Shown here piece by piece: positions 45,009 through 53,645 of a DNA stretch of 64,000 nt; the first letter of the stretch is position 1, and every line of letters begins with the position of its first letter. The DNA lies in assembly GCA_930633525.1 (NCBI GenBank), contig CAKNFP010000002.1:1116001-1180000 (forward strand). The letters are read 5' to 3'. The notes below the pieces were generated by a model. That model saw only the letters and a list, made by a program, of their open reading frames with translations, made no database searches and was not told the origin of the DNA. The translations under genes and the position numbers were made by a program. Source of the DNA: Hyphomicrobiales bacterium. GTDB lineage: Bacteria; Pseudomonadota; Alphaproteobacteria; Rhizobiales; Beijerinckiaceae.

Positions 45009-45969
45009 TTGCCAGCTCCTTCTTCATCAAATGACAGCGTACCTGCCGGCTATCGTGTTGATGGAGCGCGGGATGCTGGGCGCATTCGTCATAGGCCAAC
45101 CCGCACCGCGGCGCGAACCGGCAACCGGCAGGCCACGCGCCGATCTGTGGCGGAGCGCCTGGAATAACGGTCAAAGGCTTGTTTGGTTCACGCTTGACAG
45201 CTGCCAGGAGCGCACGGGTATAGGGATGCGCCGGCCTCTCAAAGATCTGGTCGACAAACCCCGTCTCCACGATCTCGCCGCCATACATGACGATCACTTC
45301 ATCGCAGATATCAGCGACCACTCCCAGATCGTGGGTCACGAAGACGACAGACAGGCCGATCTCCTCCTTCATCGTCCTGAACAGGTCAAGTATCTGCGCC
45401 TGTATCGTCACATCCAAAGCGGTGGTGGGTTCGTCAGCAATGAGCAGGCGTGGATTGCACGAGACCGCCATCGCGATAAGCACTCGCTGGCGCATTCCGC
45501 CGGAAAACTCGTGCGGATAGTCGCCGGCACGACGGGCGGCGTCCGGAATACCGACCATGTCGAGCAATTGAACCGCCCGCGCCCAAGCATCTCTGGCCGA
45601 CATGCCTGTATGGCGGATGATCGTCTCGCTGATCTGACGCCCAACGATCATCGAGGGGCTGAGGCTGGTCATCGGGTCTTGGAAGACAAACCCGATATCC
45701 CTACCTCGAACATCTTCCAGCTCCGACTTCGACAGCGTCAGGAGCTCGCGGCCGTCGAGGAGGGCGGAACCGCCGACAACCGCATTCCGGGGCAGCAGTT
45801 GCACGAGGGCATTACAGCAGACCGACTTACCAGAACCGGATTCGCCTACGATACCCAACACGGTATCACGGCGCACATCGAAGTTCAGCCTGTCGACGAC
45901 CGGCAGCCGCCTGTCACCTATATCCAGGGCGACACTCAAGTTGCGAACCCGTAGGACCGAAGTATTCAT
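45001..45969 (-). CDS. Oligopeptide-type ABC ATPase (OppD/DppD-like)
   Basis: 322 residues. Walker A GESGSGKSVCCNALV, signature FSGGMRQRVLIAMAVS, Walker B LLIADEPTTALDVT, and the cysteine-bearing DppD tail (CRFAPRCGLAYDECAQH). I use ATG 45969, which starts just before the domain and overlaps the permease stop (ATGA); a longer frame adds 31 unsupported residues. Confidence 0.9.
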   Translation of the reverse strand: MNTSVLRVRNLSVALDIGDRRLPVVDRLNFDVRRDTVLGIVGESGSGKSVCCNALVQLLPRNAVVGGSALLDGRELLTLSKSELEDVRGRDIGFVFQDPMTSLSPSMIVGRQISETIIRHTGMSARDAWARAVQLLDMVGIPDAARRAGDYPHEFSGGMRQRVLIAMAVSCNPRLLIADEPTTALDVTIQAQILDLFRTMKEEIGLSVVFVTHDLGVVADICDEVIVMYGGEIVETGFVDQIFERPAHPYTRALLAAVKREPNKPLTVIPGAPPQIGAWPAGCRFAPRCGLAYDECAQHPALHQHDSRQVRCHLMKKELAIV

Positions 45970-46853
45970 GGGTCTTCCCGTCCAATCGAATCCCGCAGTG
46001 CGTCGCCAATCACGTTCCAGGCCAGCACCGTTGCGGCGATAGCGATCGCTGGCCAGATCCAAAGCGTCGGCTGGCGGCTCATCATCTTGAAACCACTGGA
46101 CAGCATCGAGCCCCAGCTTGCATTGGGCGCTTGCACGCCAAGGCCGATAAAGCTGAGCGTCGCCTCGGCCAGCAGCGCGAAGGCAGCGAGAATGGAGGTC
46201 TGCACCAGCAAAGGCCCTATGGCGTTAGGCAGAATATGCCGTCGCAAAATGGTTTGGATGGGGGTGCCGATGATAAGTGCAGATTCGACGTAGGTTTCCT
46301 TCCTGATCGCCAGCACCGATGAGCGGACGATGCGGACCACCGCGGGAATATAAACGATCCCGACCGCGAGCATGGCGTTCACCAGTCCGCTGCCCAGAAC
46401 CGCCACCAGCGCCATCGCCAGCAGGAGTGGCGGAAAGCTCTGCAAGGCGTCAACGACACGCATGATAACGACATCTATTTTTCCGGAAAAATAGCCGGCT
46501 ATCATACCGGGTATGACACCGAGCCCAAGCGCGATGCCGACCGCGATCACAGGAGCGAGAACGGTAATTCGTGTGCCGTGGATCAGCCGCGAGAGAACGT
46601 CGCGCGACAGCTCGTCCGTTCCAAGTATATGGCCGGAATGGAACGCGCCGATCAGCAGCTTTCCCCGGTTCATTGCCGTCGGATCATAGGGGCTGATGAG
46701 AGGTGCCAAGATCGACACGAGGCACAGGAATAGGATGTAGCCTAGGGCGATCATGCCCAGCCTGTTCCGACTGAAGCGTGCCAAGAGGCCGCGCCTGTTG
46801 AAGCGTGAGCGCCGTGCCGGCCTAAGGTTGAATATCTGGGTCGAATGGGTCAT
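45966..46853 (-). CDS. Oligopeptide-type ABC permease (DppC-like)
   Basis: 295 residues, six predicted helices. The DppC hallmark is GHILGTDELSRDVLSRLIHG, and the EAA loop is RKETYVESALIIGTPIQTIL. It overlaps the partner permease by 4 bp. Together they form the channel for the importer controlled by the IclR-type sites. Confidence 0.9.
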   Translation of the reverse strand: MTHSTQIFNLRPARRSRFNRRGLLARFSRNRLGMIALGYILFLCLVSILAPLISPYDPTAMNRGKLLIGAFHSGHILGTDELSRDVLSRLIHGTRITVLAPVIAVGIALGLGVIPGMIAGYFSGKIDVVIMRVVDALQSFPPLLLAMALVAVLGSGLVNAMLAVGIVYIPAVVRIVRSSVLAIRKETYVESALIIGTPIQTILRRHILPNAIGPLLVQTSILAAFALLAEATLSFIGLGVQAPNASWGSMLSSGFKMMSRQPTLWIWPAIAIAATVLAWNVIGDALRDSIGREDP

Positions 46854-47794
46854 CCGTCCATCGAGACCTTCGGGTTTAGCATCATATAGATGACGTCAAC
46901 AATCAGATTAACGCCTACCACCGCCAGTGCACCTACAACTACAACTGACTGTATGACCGTGAAATCGCGGGTCGATACCGCGTTTATCGCGAGTTGACCC
47001 AGACCTGGCAGTGCAAAAACTTGCTCTATCGCCACAGCCCCTCCCAACAGATGGGCAACCTGGATTCCGAGCGCGGTCAATGCCGGACCTGCAGCGTTAC
47101 GAAGGGCATGGCGAAAAAGGACCGCGCCGCTGCGCAAGCCCTTGGCACGGGCGGCACGAATATAGTCGGAGCGCAGAACCTCTTTCAGCGCCCCACGCAA
47201 TTGGCGGGCGACCACAGCCGCAGGCGCAAAAGAAAGCGCCAGGGCGGGAAGGATCAGATGGTAGAGCCAGCCGGCCGGGTCCGTCATGAGCGGCGCGTAG
47301 CCAGTAGTCGGGAAGAGCCGCAAGTTGAGGGCCATCACGAGCGCGAATAGCAGCGCGAAAACATAGTTGGGAACTGAGATCGCGAGGGTGATCGCAATCG
47401 TGGTCAGCCGGTCTGCCGCCGCGCTGCGGGTCGTCCCGGATAAAATGCCCAGAGGTACGCCAATGATGATGCCAAAGACAATCGCAAATACAGTTAGGCT
47501 AAGCGTCGTGGGAAGACGCTGGGCGATCATGTTACCGACAGACTCACCGCCGTAAAGAGACCGGCCGAAATCCCCTTGAAGCATCCCGCCGACCCAGTTG
47601 AGATAACGCGTCAACACCGGATCGTTGAGGCGCAGCGCCTCGGTAATGCGGTCTATCGTAGCCTGATCCGCATCATCTCCGACAATGGCGTAGACGACGT
47701 TGCCTGGCACCAGATCGACCACAAGGAAGGCGAATATTGTAATGAGGCAGACGACCGGCACGACCGAAACGAGCCGAGAGATAATAAGGCGCAC
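46850..47794 (-). CDS. Oligopeptide-type ABC permease (DppB-like)
   Basis: 314 residues with six predicted helices. It opens with LISRLVSVVPVVCLITIFAF and has LVPGNVVYAIVGDDA in the periplasmic loop and YIRAARAKGLRSGAVLFRHA as the EAA loop. It is the first gene of the importer operon; an IclR-type palindrome lies 37 bp upstream of its start. Confidence 0.9.
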   Translation of the reverse strand: MRLIISRLVSVVPVVCLITIFAFLVVDLVPGNVVYAIVGDDADQATIDRITEALRLNDPVLTRYLNWVGGMLQGDFGRSLYGGESVGNMIAQRLPTTLSLTVFAIVFGIIIGVPLGILSGTTRSAAADRLTTIAITLAISVPNYVFALLFALVMALNLRLFPTTGYAPLMTDPAGWLYHLILPALALSFAPAAVVARQLRGALKEVLRSDYIRAARAKGLRSGAVLFRHALRNAAGPALTALGIQVAHLLGGAVAIEQVFALPGLGQLAINAVSTRDFTVIQSVVVVGALAVVGVNLIVDVIYMMLNPKVSMDG

Positions 47795-47830
47795 TCCGAA
47801 AGCTCCTCCCAGATCAAGCCCGGCTTCCGT

Positions 47831-47844
47831 ATCTCTTATGAGAA
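47831..47844. promoter_or_regulatory. IclR-regulon palindrome A, before the importer operon
   Basis: ATCTCTTATGAGAA: arms TCTC/GAGA are perfect. It matches the consensus TTCTCTATAGAGAA at 10 of 14 positions and site G at 12 of 14. Confidence 0.55.
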
Positions 47845-47908
47845 TATCTATTTTCTATCGTGCATGCACGCGCATGAGAGTCAAGCCAAGTCCAGTCTTA
47901 AAGCAGCT

Positions 47909-48856
47909 TCATTGCGTGAATCCGGCCCTCTTCGCCTGGCCGATGAAATCAGCCAGCATGCCGATCCGGCTTTGCAAATCGAAGCCTAGATGCGGTGCAT
48001 CGGGGGCCTCACCACTCAGCCTTCGCCACATGACATCAGATTCTGTATTGAACGTAACTTTGGTCGCACCCAAGCGGGACCACATGTCCAGATCCTTTAG
48101 AGTTTCGGTAATACTTCGCCCACGCAGGCGCAGAATGCCCTCAATGCCGATCTCAGCTGCGTCGCGGCCGATGGAATGAGCGACCATCCCTAGGCGCTTG
48201 ATGCTTTCAGCGATCTCGGGCTCGGTCATTGCGGAAGGAGGAGACCAGCCGTCGGCAAGGCGCGCCACCCGGTCGAGAACGACATCCGCCTTGCCTCCCA
48301 GCCAGAGGGGGATTGGCCTTTGACATGGCAGCGGGTTCAATCCCGCCCCACGTATTTCGTGGTATACACCCTCGTAGGTAACGCTTTCCTTGGTCCAAAG
48401 CTCTCGCAGAACCTTGATCTGCTCTTCCACGCGGCGCCCGCGATCCTTGAAGTCCATGCCGAGACAGCGATACTCCAGATCATTCCAGCCGGTTCCGATA
48501 ACCAACCTCAGCCGACCGCCCGACAGGACGTCCACCTCGGCGGCCTGCTTGGCGATCAGCACCGTTTGGCGTTGTGGCGCGACCAGGACCCCCGTCGCGA
48601 GGCCGATCTTCTTGGTCACGGCGGCTAGGTATCCCATAAGGACCAGCGGCTCATGAAAAAGATCATCCTTGGTATAGATCGGCGGCTGGCCAGCGCGCGG
48701 GCGCCAATCTCGATGCTGTTCCATGTCAGCGCCCAGCACGTGATCCGAGATCGTCAGATAGTCATAGCCCAGCGCTTCAACGGCCTCCGCGAACGTGCGC
48801 ACGGCCGCCGGGTCTGGCCCGATCTCAATCTGCGGAAACGTAACGCCGAGCCGCAT
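47909..48856 (-). CDS. LLM-class oxidoreductase, probably F420-dependent (first copy)
   Basis: 315 residues, a luciferase-like TIM barrel. MRLGVTFPQIEIGPDPAAVR opens the barrel; YDYLTISDHVLGAD, VLSGGRLRLVIGTGWNDLEY and PLWLGGKADVVLDRVARLAD GW are typical of the F420-binding branch. Such enzymes use F420 or FMN to reduce or oxidise organic substrates. The nearby F420 operon favours F420, but the cofactor cannot be proven from motifs. ATG 48856 follows TTGGAGGAATCG. A regulon site lies 16 bp upstream. Confidence 0.85.
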   Translation of the reverse strand: MRLGVTFPQIEIGPDPAAVRTFAEAVEALGYDYLTISDHVLGADMEQHRDWRPRAGQPPIYTKDDLFHEPLVLMGYLAAVTKKIGLATGVLVAPQRQTVLIAKQAAEVDVLSGGRLRLVIGTGWNDLEYRCLGMDFKDRGRRVEEQIKVLRELWTKESVTYEGVYHEIRGAGLNPLPCQRPIPLWLGGKADVVLDRVARLADGWSPPSAMTEPEIAESIKRLGMVAHSIGRDAAEIGIEGILRLRGRSITETLKDLDMWSRLGATKVTFNTESDVMWRRLSGEAPDAPHLGFDLQSRIGMLADFIGQAKRAGFTQ

Positions 48857-48871
48857 CGATTCCTCCAATTT

Positions 48872-48885
48872 TTCTATCAGGAGAA
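48872..48885. promoter_or_regulatory. IclR-regulon palindrome B, before the first LLM gene
   Basis: TTCTATCAGGAGAA has outer arms TTCT/AGAA and matches the consensus at 10 of 14 positions. It is the weakest together with A and F, and is supported mainly by location. Confidence 0.45.
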
Positions 48886-49618
48886 GATAAATACACATAG
48901 GAGAAAAATAAACAATAAAGCCCTTTCCTCGCCTGCCGGCTTAGGGGGCCCCTTGCAACGGATTGTGAAAGACCAGGACCGGTGACCAGGTTTTGATGAA
49001 GCATCCAGTCATCCGACCCAAAGGATAAGCTACGGCCGGGAATCTTCATGGAAACGCCAACGACGATGTCCGTCCAGCTGCACAAAATCGTCAAGAGGAA
49101 GAGGCTTCAAGGCATTGGGCGATCAACCAATAGATCGCCGTCAAACGACGGAAGCCGAAGTCAGACGCAGGCCCTCAGAAGGCCTCGAAGGAAACGAGAT
49201 CGCTGCCTCTCTACGTCGAGGCGGGGGTATCGTTACTTCCCGGCGTTACACCGGCTACCATCTGATGATTGGCTCTTGGGTCTCCCCGAAGATCTCTTCT
49301 CTGATGCCTTTCCAACTGCACAAATGCCCACTACGCTATGGCGTTGGCAGTCTGCCGGATGTCAACGTTGACGGGTGACCGGCAAGAAGATCCAAAATCG
49401 CCAGATCGGCTCCACCCGCTCCACCAGATTATCGAGCCCCGGAGCAGAGCATCCGCGGGCCACCTCAAGCTGGGACGATGCCGTCATCAAGGGTGCCACG
49501 CGAAACGCTTCGCAGCACGCTACGAGCGGAAGCACCCGTAACGTCTTCAGCTTCATCCATGGCGCATCCGCCAGGATTTGGCGGGCGTGAATGTCGCTTC
49601 AACCGCTGGCGGTCGATA
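48886..49618. other. Intergenic stretch with no recognisable gene
   Basis: About 730 bp between the first LLM gene and the 3' end of the IclR gene. Short frames occur on both strands but lack ribosome sites and family motifs. Composition varies along it, so it may contain gene remnants too decayed to name. Confidence 0.45.
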
Positions 49619-50416
49619 CTAGCGGAGATGCCCCGCGAATTCCTCGCTGATTTCCTGCGCGGCCTGTTTCAGGTCAGCAGCGACATAGTTCAGATCGTCG
49701 GAAGTGAACTGTCCCGAAATTCCCACTGTACTCAAGGCCCCAATGGGAACCTGATTCTTGAAAATCAAAGACGATATCGTCGTGACGCCCCGAACGAAAT
49801 TGTCGCGATCGACCGCATAACCGTGCACGCGCGCCAGCTCTACCTCCCGCTTGTAGGTATCGAACGAGGGAGCGTTCTGCCATCTCAGGTCGGCGTAGGC
49901 CCGCTTCAGCTCCTCGTCCGCAAGTTGCCTATGAGCAGCCATGCAGCGGCCGAAGGCCGCAAGATAGCTTGGCAATCGTTGCCCTACCTTCATGTGAATG
50001 CTGATCTGTTCGTAGTTGGGGACGAAATCGATCAACATCATGCGGTCGGCCGCCACCAGGCGCCAAAGGGTGGTCGTGACGCCGCGATTCGAGGCGATCT
50101 GCTCAAGGTAGGGCCGAGACACTCTGGAAAGGCCGTCCTTCTCGAGGATCGTACCGACCAAACGCAGCATTCCAAAAGAGATGGTATAGGCCTTCGCCGC
50201 CGGGTCAAAGTCAAGCAGCCCCTCGTGGACCAATGTCTTCAGCAGGTTGAAACAGGTGCTGGTATTAAGTGAGAGCTCGCGTGCAATCTCGCTCACGCCC
50301 ATGGGGCGCTCTGCCTGGCTGAGAAAAGCCAACACTGATAGGCCGCTTTTCAGCGCACCGACCAGTTTGCCCGGTACCTGCTTGCTTGGCGTTGAGTTGT
50401 TTCGTTTCGCTACCAC
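49619..50416 (-). CDS. IclR-family regulator of the F420-linked regulon
   Basis: 265 residues from GTG 50416. The winged helix covers about 17-75 (RPMGVSEIARELSLNTSTCF then NLLKTLVHEGLL), followed by an IclR ligand domain (LPSYLAAFGRCMAAHRQL, FVRGVTTISSLIF). GTG is preferred because the IclR domain begins shortly after; an upstream ATG adds 18 residues. It is divergent from a D-hydroxyacid dehydrogenase gene and has a 12-of-14 match to TTCTCTATAGAGAA upstream. It is the only regulator gene in this part of the window and so the best candidate for binding all seven sites. Confidence 0.87.
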   Translation of the reverse strand: MVAKRNNSTPSKQVPGKLVGALKSGLSVLAFLSQAERPMGVSEIARELSLNTSTCFNLLKTLVHEGLLDFDPAAKAYTISFGMLRLVGTILEKDGLSRVSRPYLEQIASNRGVTTTLWRLVAADRMMLIDFVPNYEQISIHMKVGQRLPSYLAAFGRCMAAHRQLADEELKRAYADLRWQNAPSFDTYKREVELARVHGYAVDRDNFVRGVTTISSLIFKNQVPIGALSTVGISGQFTSDDLNYVAADLKQAAQEISEEFAGHLR

Positions 50417-50518
50417 GTCTATCCGTCCCCCGCAGGGCTTTGCCCATGATCCGACGCGGCTGCATATCATCGCGCGCCTTCCCGATAGGCATACACATTC
50501 ATCTTTCCTCACAGATTC

Positions 50519-50532
50519 TTCTCTATTGCGAA
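50519..50532. promoter_or_regulatory. IclR-regulon palindrome C, in the divergent IclR promoter
   Basis: TTCTCTATTGCGAA matches the consensus at 12 of 14 positions. It is about 100 bp from both the IclR and the dehydrogenase starts, as expected for autoregulation. Confidence 0.65.
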
Positions 50533-50630
50533 CGACGGCGCAAGTGGCTATCGACATGAAGGGTGGTTCGGCGGACGGGATAAGGCCCTGCTGACATCCC
50601 GCCCCACACCTTGCAGACTTCGGAGCTCCC

Positions 50631-51575
50631 ATGCCAGATCGCGCTGACGCGGTTCGCCCGTGTATCCTGCTGTTCACTCCGACGCTAGTACCGTTCAGTC
50701 CGCGGCTGAGCCGGCTCTTCGATATCGTTCTTGCAACCGACGCGGAGATGCGCCGCCGGGCGATCGAAAGCCATGCATCCTCGGTCCGAGGGGTCATCAC
50801 CACTGGAAAATTCGGCCTGACAGCAGATGAAATCGCACGTCTGCCGAACCTGGAGATTGTCGCCGTCCTTGGAATCGGCACCGAAAACATTGACGCCGCG
50901 GCGGTGAGCGCCGCAGCAATCAAACTGGAGACCCGTGGTGGAACCAATAGCGACACCGTCGCTGATCACGCTATCGCGCTAGCTCTGACGCTGTTGAGGA
51001 ATATCCCCGTCATGCACAACGGGGTCGTTCAGGGGCAATGGTCAGAAGTGCGCAGCAGTCGTCCGCGCCTGTTTGGACACAGGATGGGTATAGCTGGCCT
51101 AGGCAACATAGGCGCGGCAGTTGCACGGCGGGCGGCAGGGTTCGACATGGACGTAGCCTACTTCAGCCGCTCGCGGAAATCTGATTCGCTCCTCCCCTTC
51201 TACAGTGACATCACGGAGCTCGCGGCATTCAGCGACGTGTTGGTGCTGTGTCTGCCGGGCGGTCCTGAGACGGATGGGATCATTGGCCTGGAGGCTTTGC
51301 GCGCACTGGGACCAGAGGGCTATCTGGTCAATGTCGGGCGCGGCTCGGTGGTCCGGGAGGTCGACCTGATCGACGCGCTCGAGGATGAACTCATCGCTGG
51401 CGCGGGGCTTGACGTATTCGAGAATGAGCCTGAGGTGACACAGCGCCTTCGGGCCTGCCGCAATGTCGTCCTGACGCCCCATGTGGGCGGCAGATCGCCG
51501 GAAAGCGATCTTGCCATGGTGGATGCGGTGATGGACAGTCTATGCTCACACTTCTTCGGGCGCCCCGGAGACTGA
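50631..51575 (+). CDS. D-2-hydroxyacid dehydrogenase
   Basis: 314 residues. The NAD(P) motif is GIAGLGNIGAAVARRAAG; the catalytic Arg lies in VNVGRGSVVREVDLI, Glu in FENEPEVT and His in LTPHVGGRS. It interconverts 2-keto and D-2-hydroxy acids. It is divergent from the IclR gene and shares site C, so it belongs to the regulon. It is distinct from the homologue near 11 kb. Confidence 0.87.
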   Translation: MPDRADAVRPCILLFTPTLVPFSPRLSRLFDIVLATDAEMRRRAIESHASSVRGVITTGKFGLTADEIARLPNLEIVAVLGIGTENIDAAAVSAAAIKLETRGGTNSDTVADHAIALALTLLRNIPVMHNGVVQGQWSEVRSSRPRLFGHRMGIAGLGNIGAAVARRAAGFDMDVAYFSRSRKSDSLLPFYSDITELAAFSDVLVLCLPGGPETDGIIGLEALRALGPEGYLVNVGRGSVVREVDLIDALEDELIAGAGLDVFENEPEVTQRLRACRNVVLTPHVGGRSPESDLAMVDAVMDSLCSHFFGRPGD

Positions 51576-51586
51576 AATCGTTCCCC

Positions 51587-52480
51587 TCATTTGTTCAGCT
51601 CGATCGCCTCGGCGTAGGCGTAAATACTGTCGAAAGACTCGGTAACGCCAAAGTGGCGACCATTGGCTTTGGGAAAGGCGTTAATCACCACCTCATCGAG
51701 GCCCGCCTGGGCGAGTTGGTCAAGTTCTTCCCGCGTCGCCTGGCGGTAAATCCCGCCGATCATCTCGAACGCTTCCGGGTTGCGCCCGGAAGCGGCAACC
51801 TTCTCCCGCATCTGGCCAACAAAGTCCCTGACTTTGCCCAAGTTCCACTCCCCGGTTTCGTTCGTTTCGGGATCCAGCCGGTCGATGCGCCCATACCAAC
51901 CGTCTTGGGTCGCCGCCCTGCGCCAGGCCGGAGGCGAATAGCCCCCACCTATGAACCGCGACGTGGTCGGCTTGGGCTCGAATCCCATCGGCGGAAGCTT
52001 GAAGTGCTCCGTCTCGATGCTTGGAACACGATCGCGAAAGAGCACCTCCATCACCTTCAATGCTTCGTCCGCGATTTTTCCGCGCGCCGTGAAATCAACG
52101 CCCAACACATCGAACTCTTCTCGCAGCCAGCCCACGCCATAGCCGAAATCGAACCGTCCGCCCGACAACGCATCCAACGTGGCAAAGGATTTCGCGGTGA
52201 GAAGGGGGTGCCGGAGCGCTATGAGGTATATGCCAACGCCCAGACGGATAGTCCGGGTCACAGCGGCGATGCTAGCTAGAACGAGCATCGGATCCAGCAT
52301 CGGCGAATCATGATCGAAGGGCAGTTTCTCCTCGCCAGACATATAGGCGGATTCCATGCGCACGGGGGCAAAGAGGTGCTCTCCCAGCCAAACTGAGGAA
52401 AATCCGCACTCCTCCGCAACGCGTCCGCCTTCCGCTACGACAGAGGCGCGCAGCGGCAAAATGTTAAGCCCTATCTTCAA
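51587..52480 (-). CDS. LLM-class oxidoreductase, probably F420-dependent (second copy)
   Basis: 297 residues. IGLNILPLRASVVAEGGRVA begins the barrel; VWLGEHLFAPVRMES, ALSGGRFDFGYGVGWLREEF and FIGGGYSPPAWRRAA follow the LLM pattern of F420 enzymes. The upstream ATG at 52495 has no ribosome site, whereas GGAGGA lies seven bases before an in-frame TTG at 52480, giving the usual family N-terminus (LKIGLN). I take TTG as the start. It lies downstream of the two hotdog genes and probably shares their promoter. F420 use is inferred from context. Confidence 0.82.
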   Translation of the reverse strand: MKIGLNILPLRASVVAEGGRVAEECGFSSVWLGEHLFAPVRMESAYMSGEEKLPFDHDSPMLDPMLVLASIAAVTRTIRLGVGIYLIALRHPLLTAKSFATLDALSGGRFDFGYGVGWLREEFDVLGVDFTARGKIADEALKVMEVLFRDRVPSIETEHFKLPPMGFEPKPTTSRFIGGGYSPPAWRRAATQDGWYGRIDRLDPETNETGEWNLGKVRDFVGQMREKVAASGRNPEAFEMIGGIYRQATREELDQLAQAGLDEVVINAFPKANGRHFGVTESFDSIYAYAEAIELNK

Positions 52481-52614
52481 GGTGGCTTCCTCCATAGAAG
52501 CGATGCGCGGGAATCACCAGCTGCCGCCTGTCATTGCGCTTCGCTATTCTTGAGTTCTAATCGGTTTCACTGTCCAGCTGGGCCATTTCGGCGTGCCAGC
52601 CAAGGGGAGACTGG

Positions 52615-53010
52615 TCAGGCTGTCTGGAGATCTGCTGCGACCAACGGCTTGGTTATCTGCGCTACCCCGCAGATGACCTCATCGCCGTGCTGGTTTCTGA
52701 CGAAGACTTGATAGGTACCGTCGCCATCGTCCTGCCTGTATCCGCCTGCAGTGACAACATCGCCAATCGTGACGGGCTTTCGAAACGTGACCCGGATCTC
52801 GACACAGTCTAAATCTGTTATCGTCGCCTCGATCGCTTCCCAGAGTAGATTGAGAGAGAGCGTTCCGTGTGCTATGCGGGTGCCGAAACTTGTTCCCTTG
52901 GCGTATTCCTCGTCCACATGGATGGGATTGAAGTCCTTGGTGACTTCGGCGTAGGCGCGCACAAGATCGGCGTCCACCCGCAGGGACTTCCTAATAAGTT
53001 CTTTCGGCAT
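52615..53010 (-). CDS. MaoC-type hotdog hydratase
   Basis: 131 residues. DFNPIHVDEEYAKGTSFG and TRIAHGTLSLNLLW hold the hydratase 2 motif with catalytic Asp and His. It adds water to an enoyl-CoA. The start codon overlaps the stop of the upstream hotdog gene (TAATG), so the two are made together. A catalytic and a non-catalytic half in tandem is the layout of heteromeric MaoC-like hydratases such as ChsH1-ChsH2. Confidence 0.86.
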   Translation of the reverse strand: MPKELIRKSLRVDADLVRAYAEVTKDFNPIHVDEEYAKGTSFGTRIAHGTLSLNLLWEAIEATITDLDCVEIRVTFRKPVTIGDVVTAGGYRQDDGDGTYQVFVRNQHGDEVICGVAQITKPLVAADLQTA

Positions 53011-53399
53011 TAGCGCGCCCAAAACATTGTGGAGACGCTGCTGAAGATCGGCCTATCGCCATCAACGGTCGACATGAGTGTCTCCATGGTCACGACCAGT
53101 CTCTCCTTCCGGCTTTCTGTTCCACTGCAGACGACAGAGACCAGGATCTCCTCCTCCAGACGGGGGCATCGCCAAAGCCTGTAGCTCTGCTTCGCGTGGA
53201 TGTTGCCGGCCGGCCGTGGAGTGACGATACCGAGATAGGCTCTCATTCCAATAGCCGCCACTAAACCTGCCGGCACCTTTCCCAAACCGCGATCGGCCAC
53301 GCCGTACATGGCGGTCCAGCCGTCGAGATCCTGTTGGGTCACGGATATGATGTCGCGCCCGATCTCGCTGCCTGGGACGAGTCTCTTGTATGTGAACAT
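53010..53399 (-). CDS. MaoC-like hotdog protein, N-terminal (FAS1-like dehydratase) half
   Basis: 129 residues. GNIHAKQSYRLWRCPRLEEE resembles the N-terminal half of double-hotdog hydratases (GxVHxxQxF). The hydratase 2 catalytic motif is absent, so this is probably the structural or CoA-binding partner of the next gene. ATG 53399 follows AGGAAAA; a longer frame adds five residues. A regulon half-site lies about 40 bp upstream. Confidence 0.8.
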   Translation of the reverse strand: MFTYKRLVPGSEIGRDIISVTQQDLDGWTAMYGVADRGLGKVPAGLVAAIGMRAYLGIVTPRPAGNIHAKQSYRLWRCPRLEEEILVSVVCSGTESRKERLVVTMETLMSTVDGDRPIFSSVSTMFWAR

Positions 53400-53437
53400 G
53401 GATTTTCCTAGCATCCTTTCTCAGGATAAAATCCTCC

Positions 53438-53451
53438 TTCTCTATACGTCA
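53438..53451. promoter_or_regulatory. IclR-regulon half-site F, before the hotdog genes
   Basis: TTCTCTATACGTCA keeps the left half and centre of the consensus (10 of 14). An adjacent AGGAT-AAA-ATCCT palindrome lies between it and the gene. Weak by sequence, supported by location. Confidence 0.4.
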
Positions 53452-53610
53452 ATTACGGGTTCAGATCCACGCTTTTTAATCTTGATGGCCTCACGCGTGA
53501 ACAAGGGACCGACGGCACGTCACCCCGAAAGAGCTAGCCTTCTCTCAGAAGGACGGCCTTTAGAATGATGTTGCATGGAACGCGCAGCGGCGCCATCATG
53601 TGCATAATCA

Positions 53611-53624
53611 TTCTCTATAAAGAA
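53611..53624. promoter_or_regulatory. IclR-regulon palindrome E, before the binding protein gene
   Basis: TTCTCTATAAAGAA matches the consensus at 13 of 14 positions, 21 bp upstream of the start codon. One of the two best sites. Confidence 0.7.
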
Positions 53625-53645
53625 TTATCAGGCTGGGAGGGACTA

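Noticed and set aside
44731..45954. Plus-strand frame over the oligopeptide ATPase genes
   Set aside because: Antisense to intact ATPases with Walker motifs.
47859..47870. Perfect 12-bp palindrome CGTGCATGCACG near site A
   Set aside because: Occurs once, lies upstream of an already assigned site, and short GC palindromes of this kind are common; not enough to call an operator.
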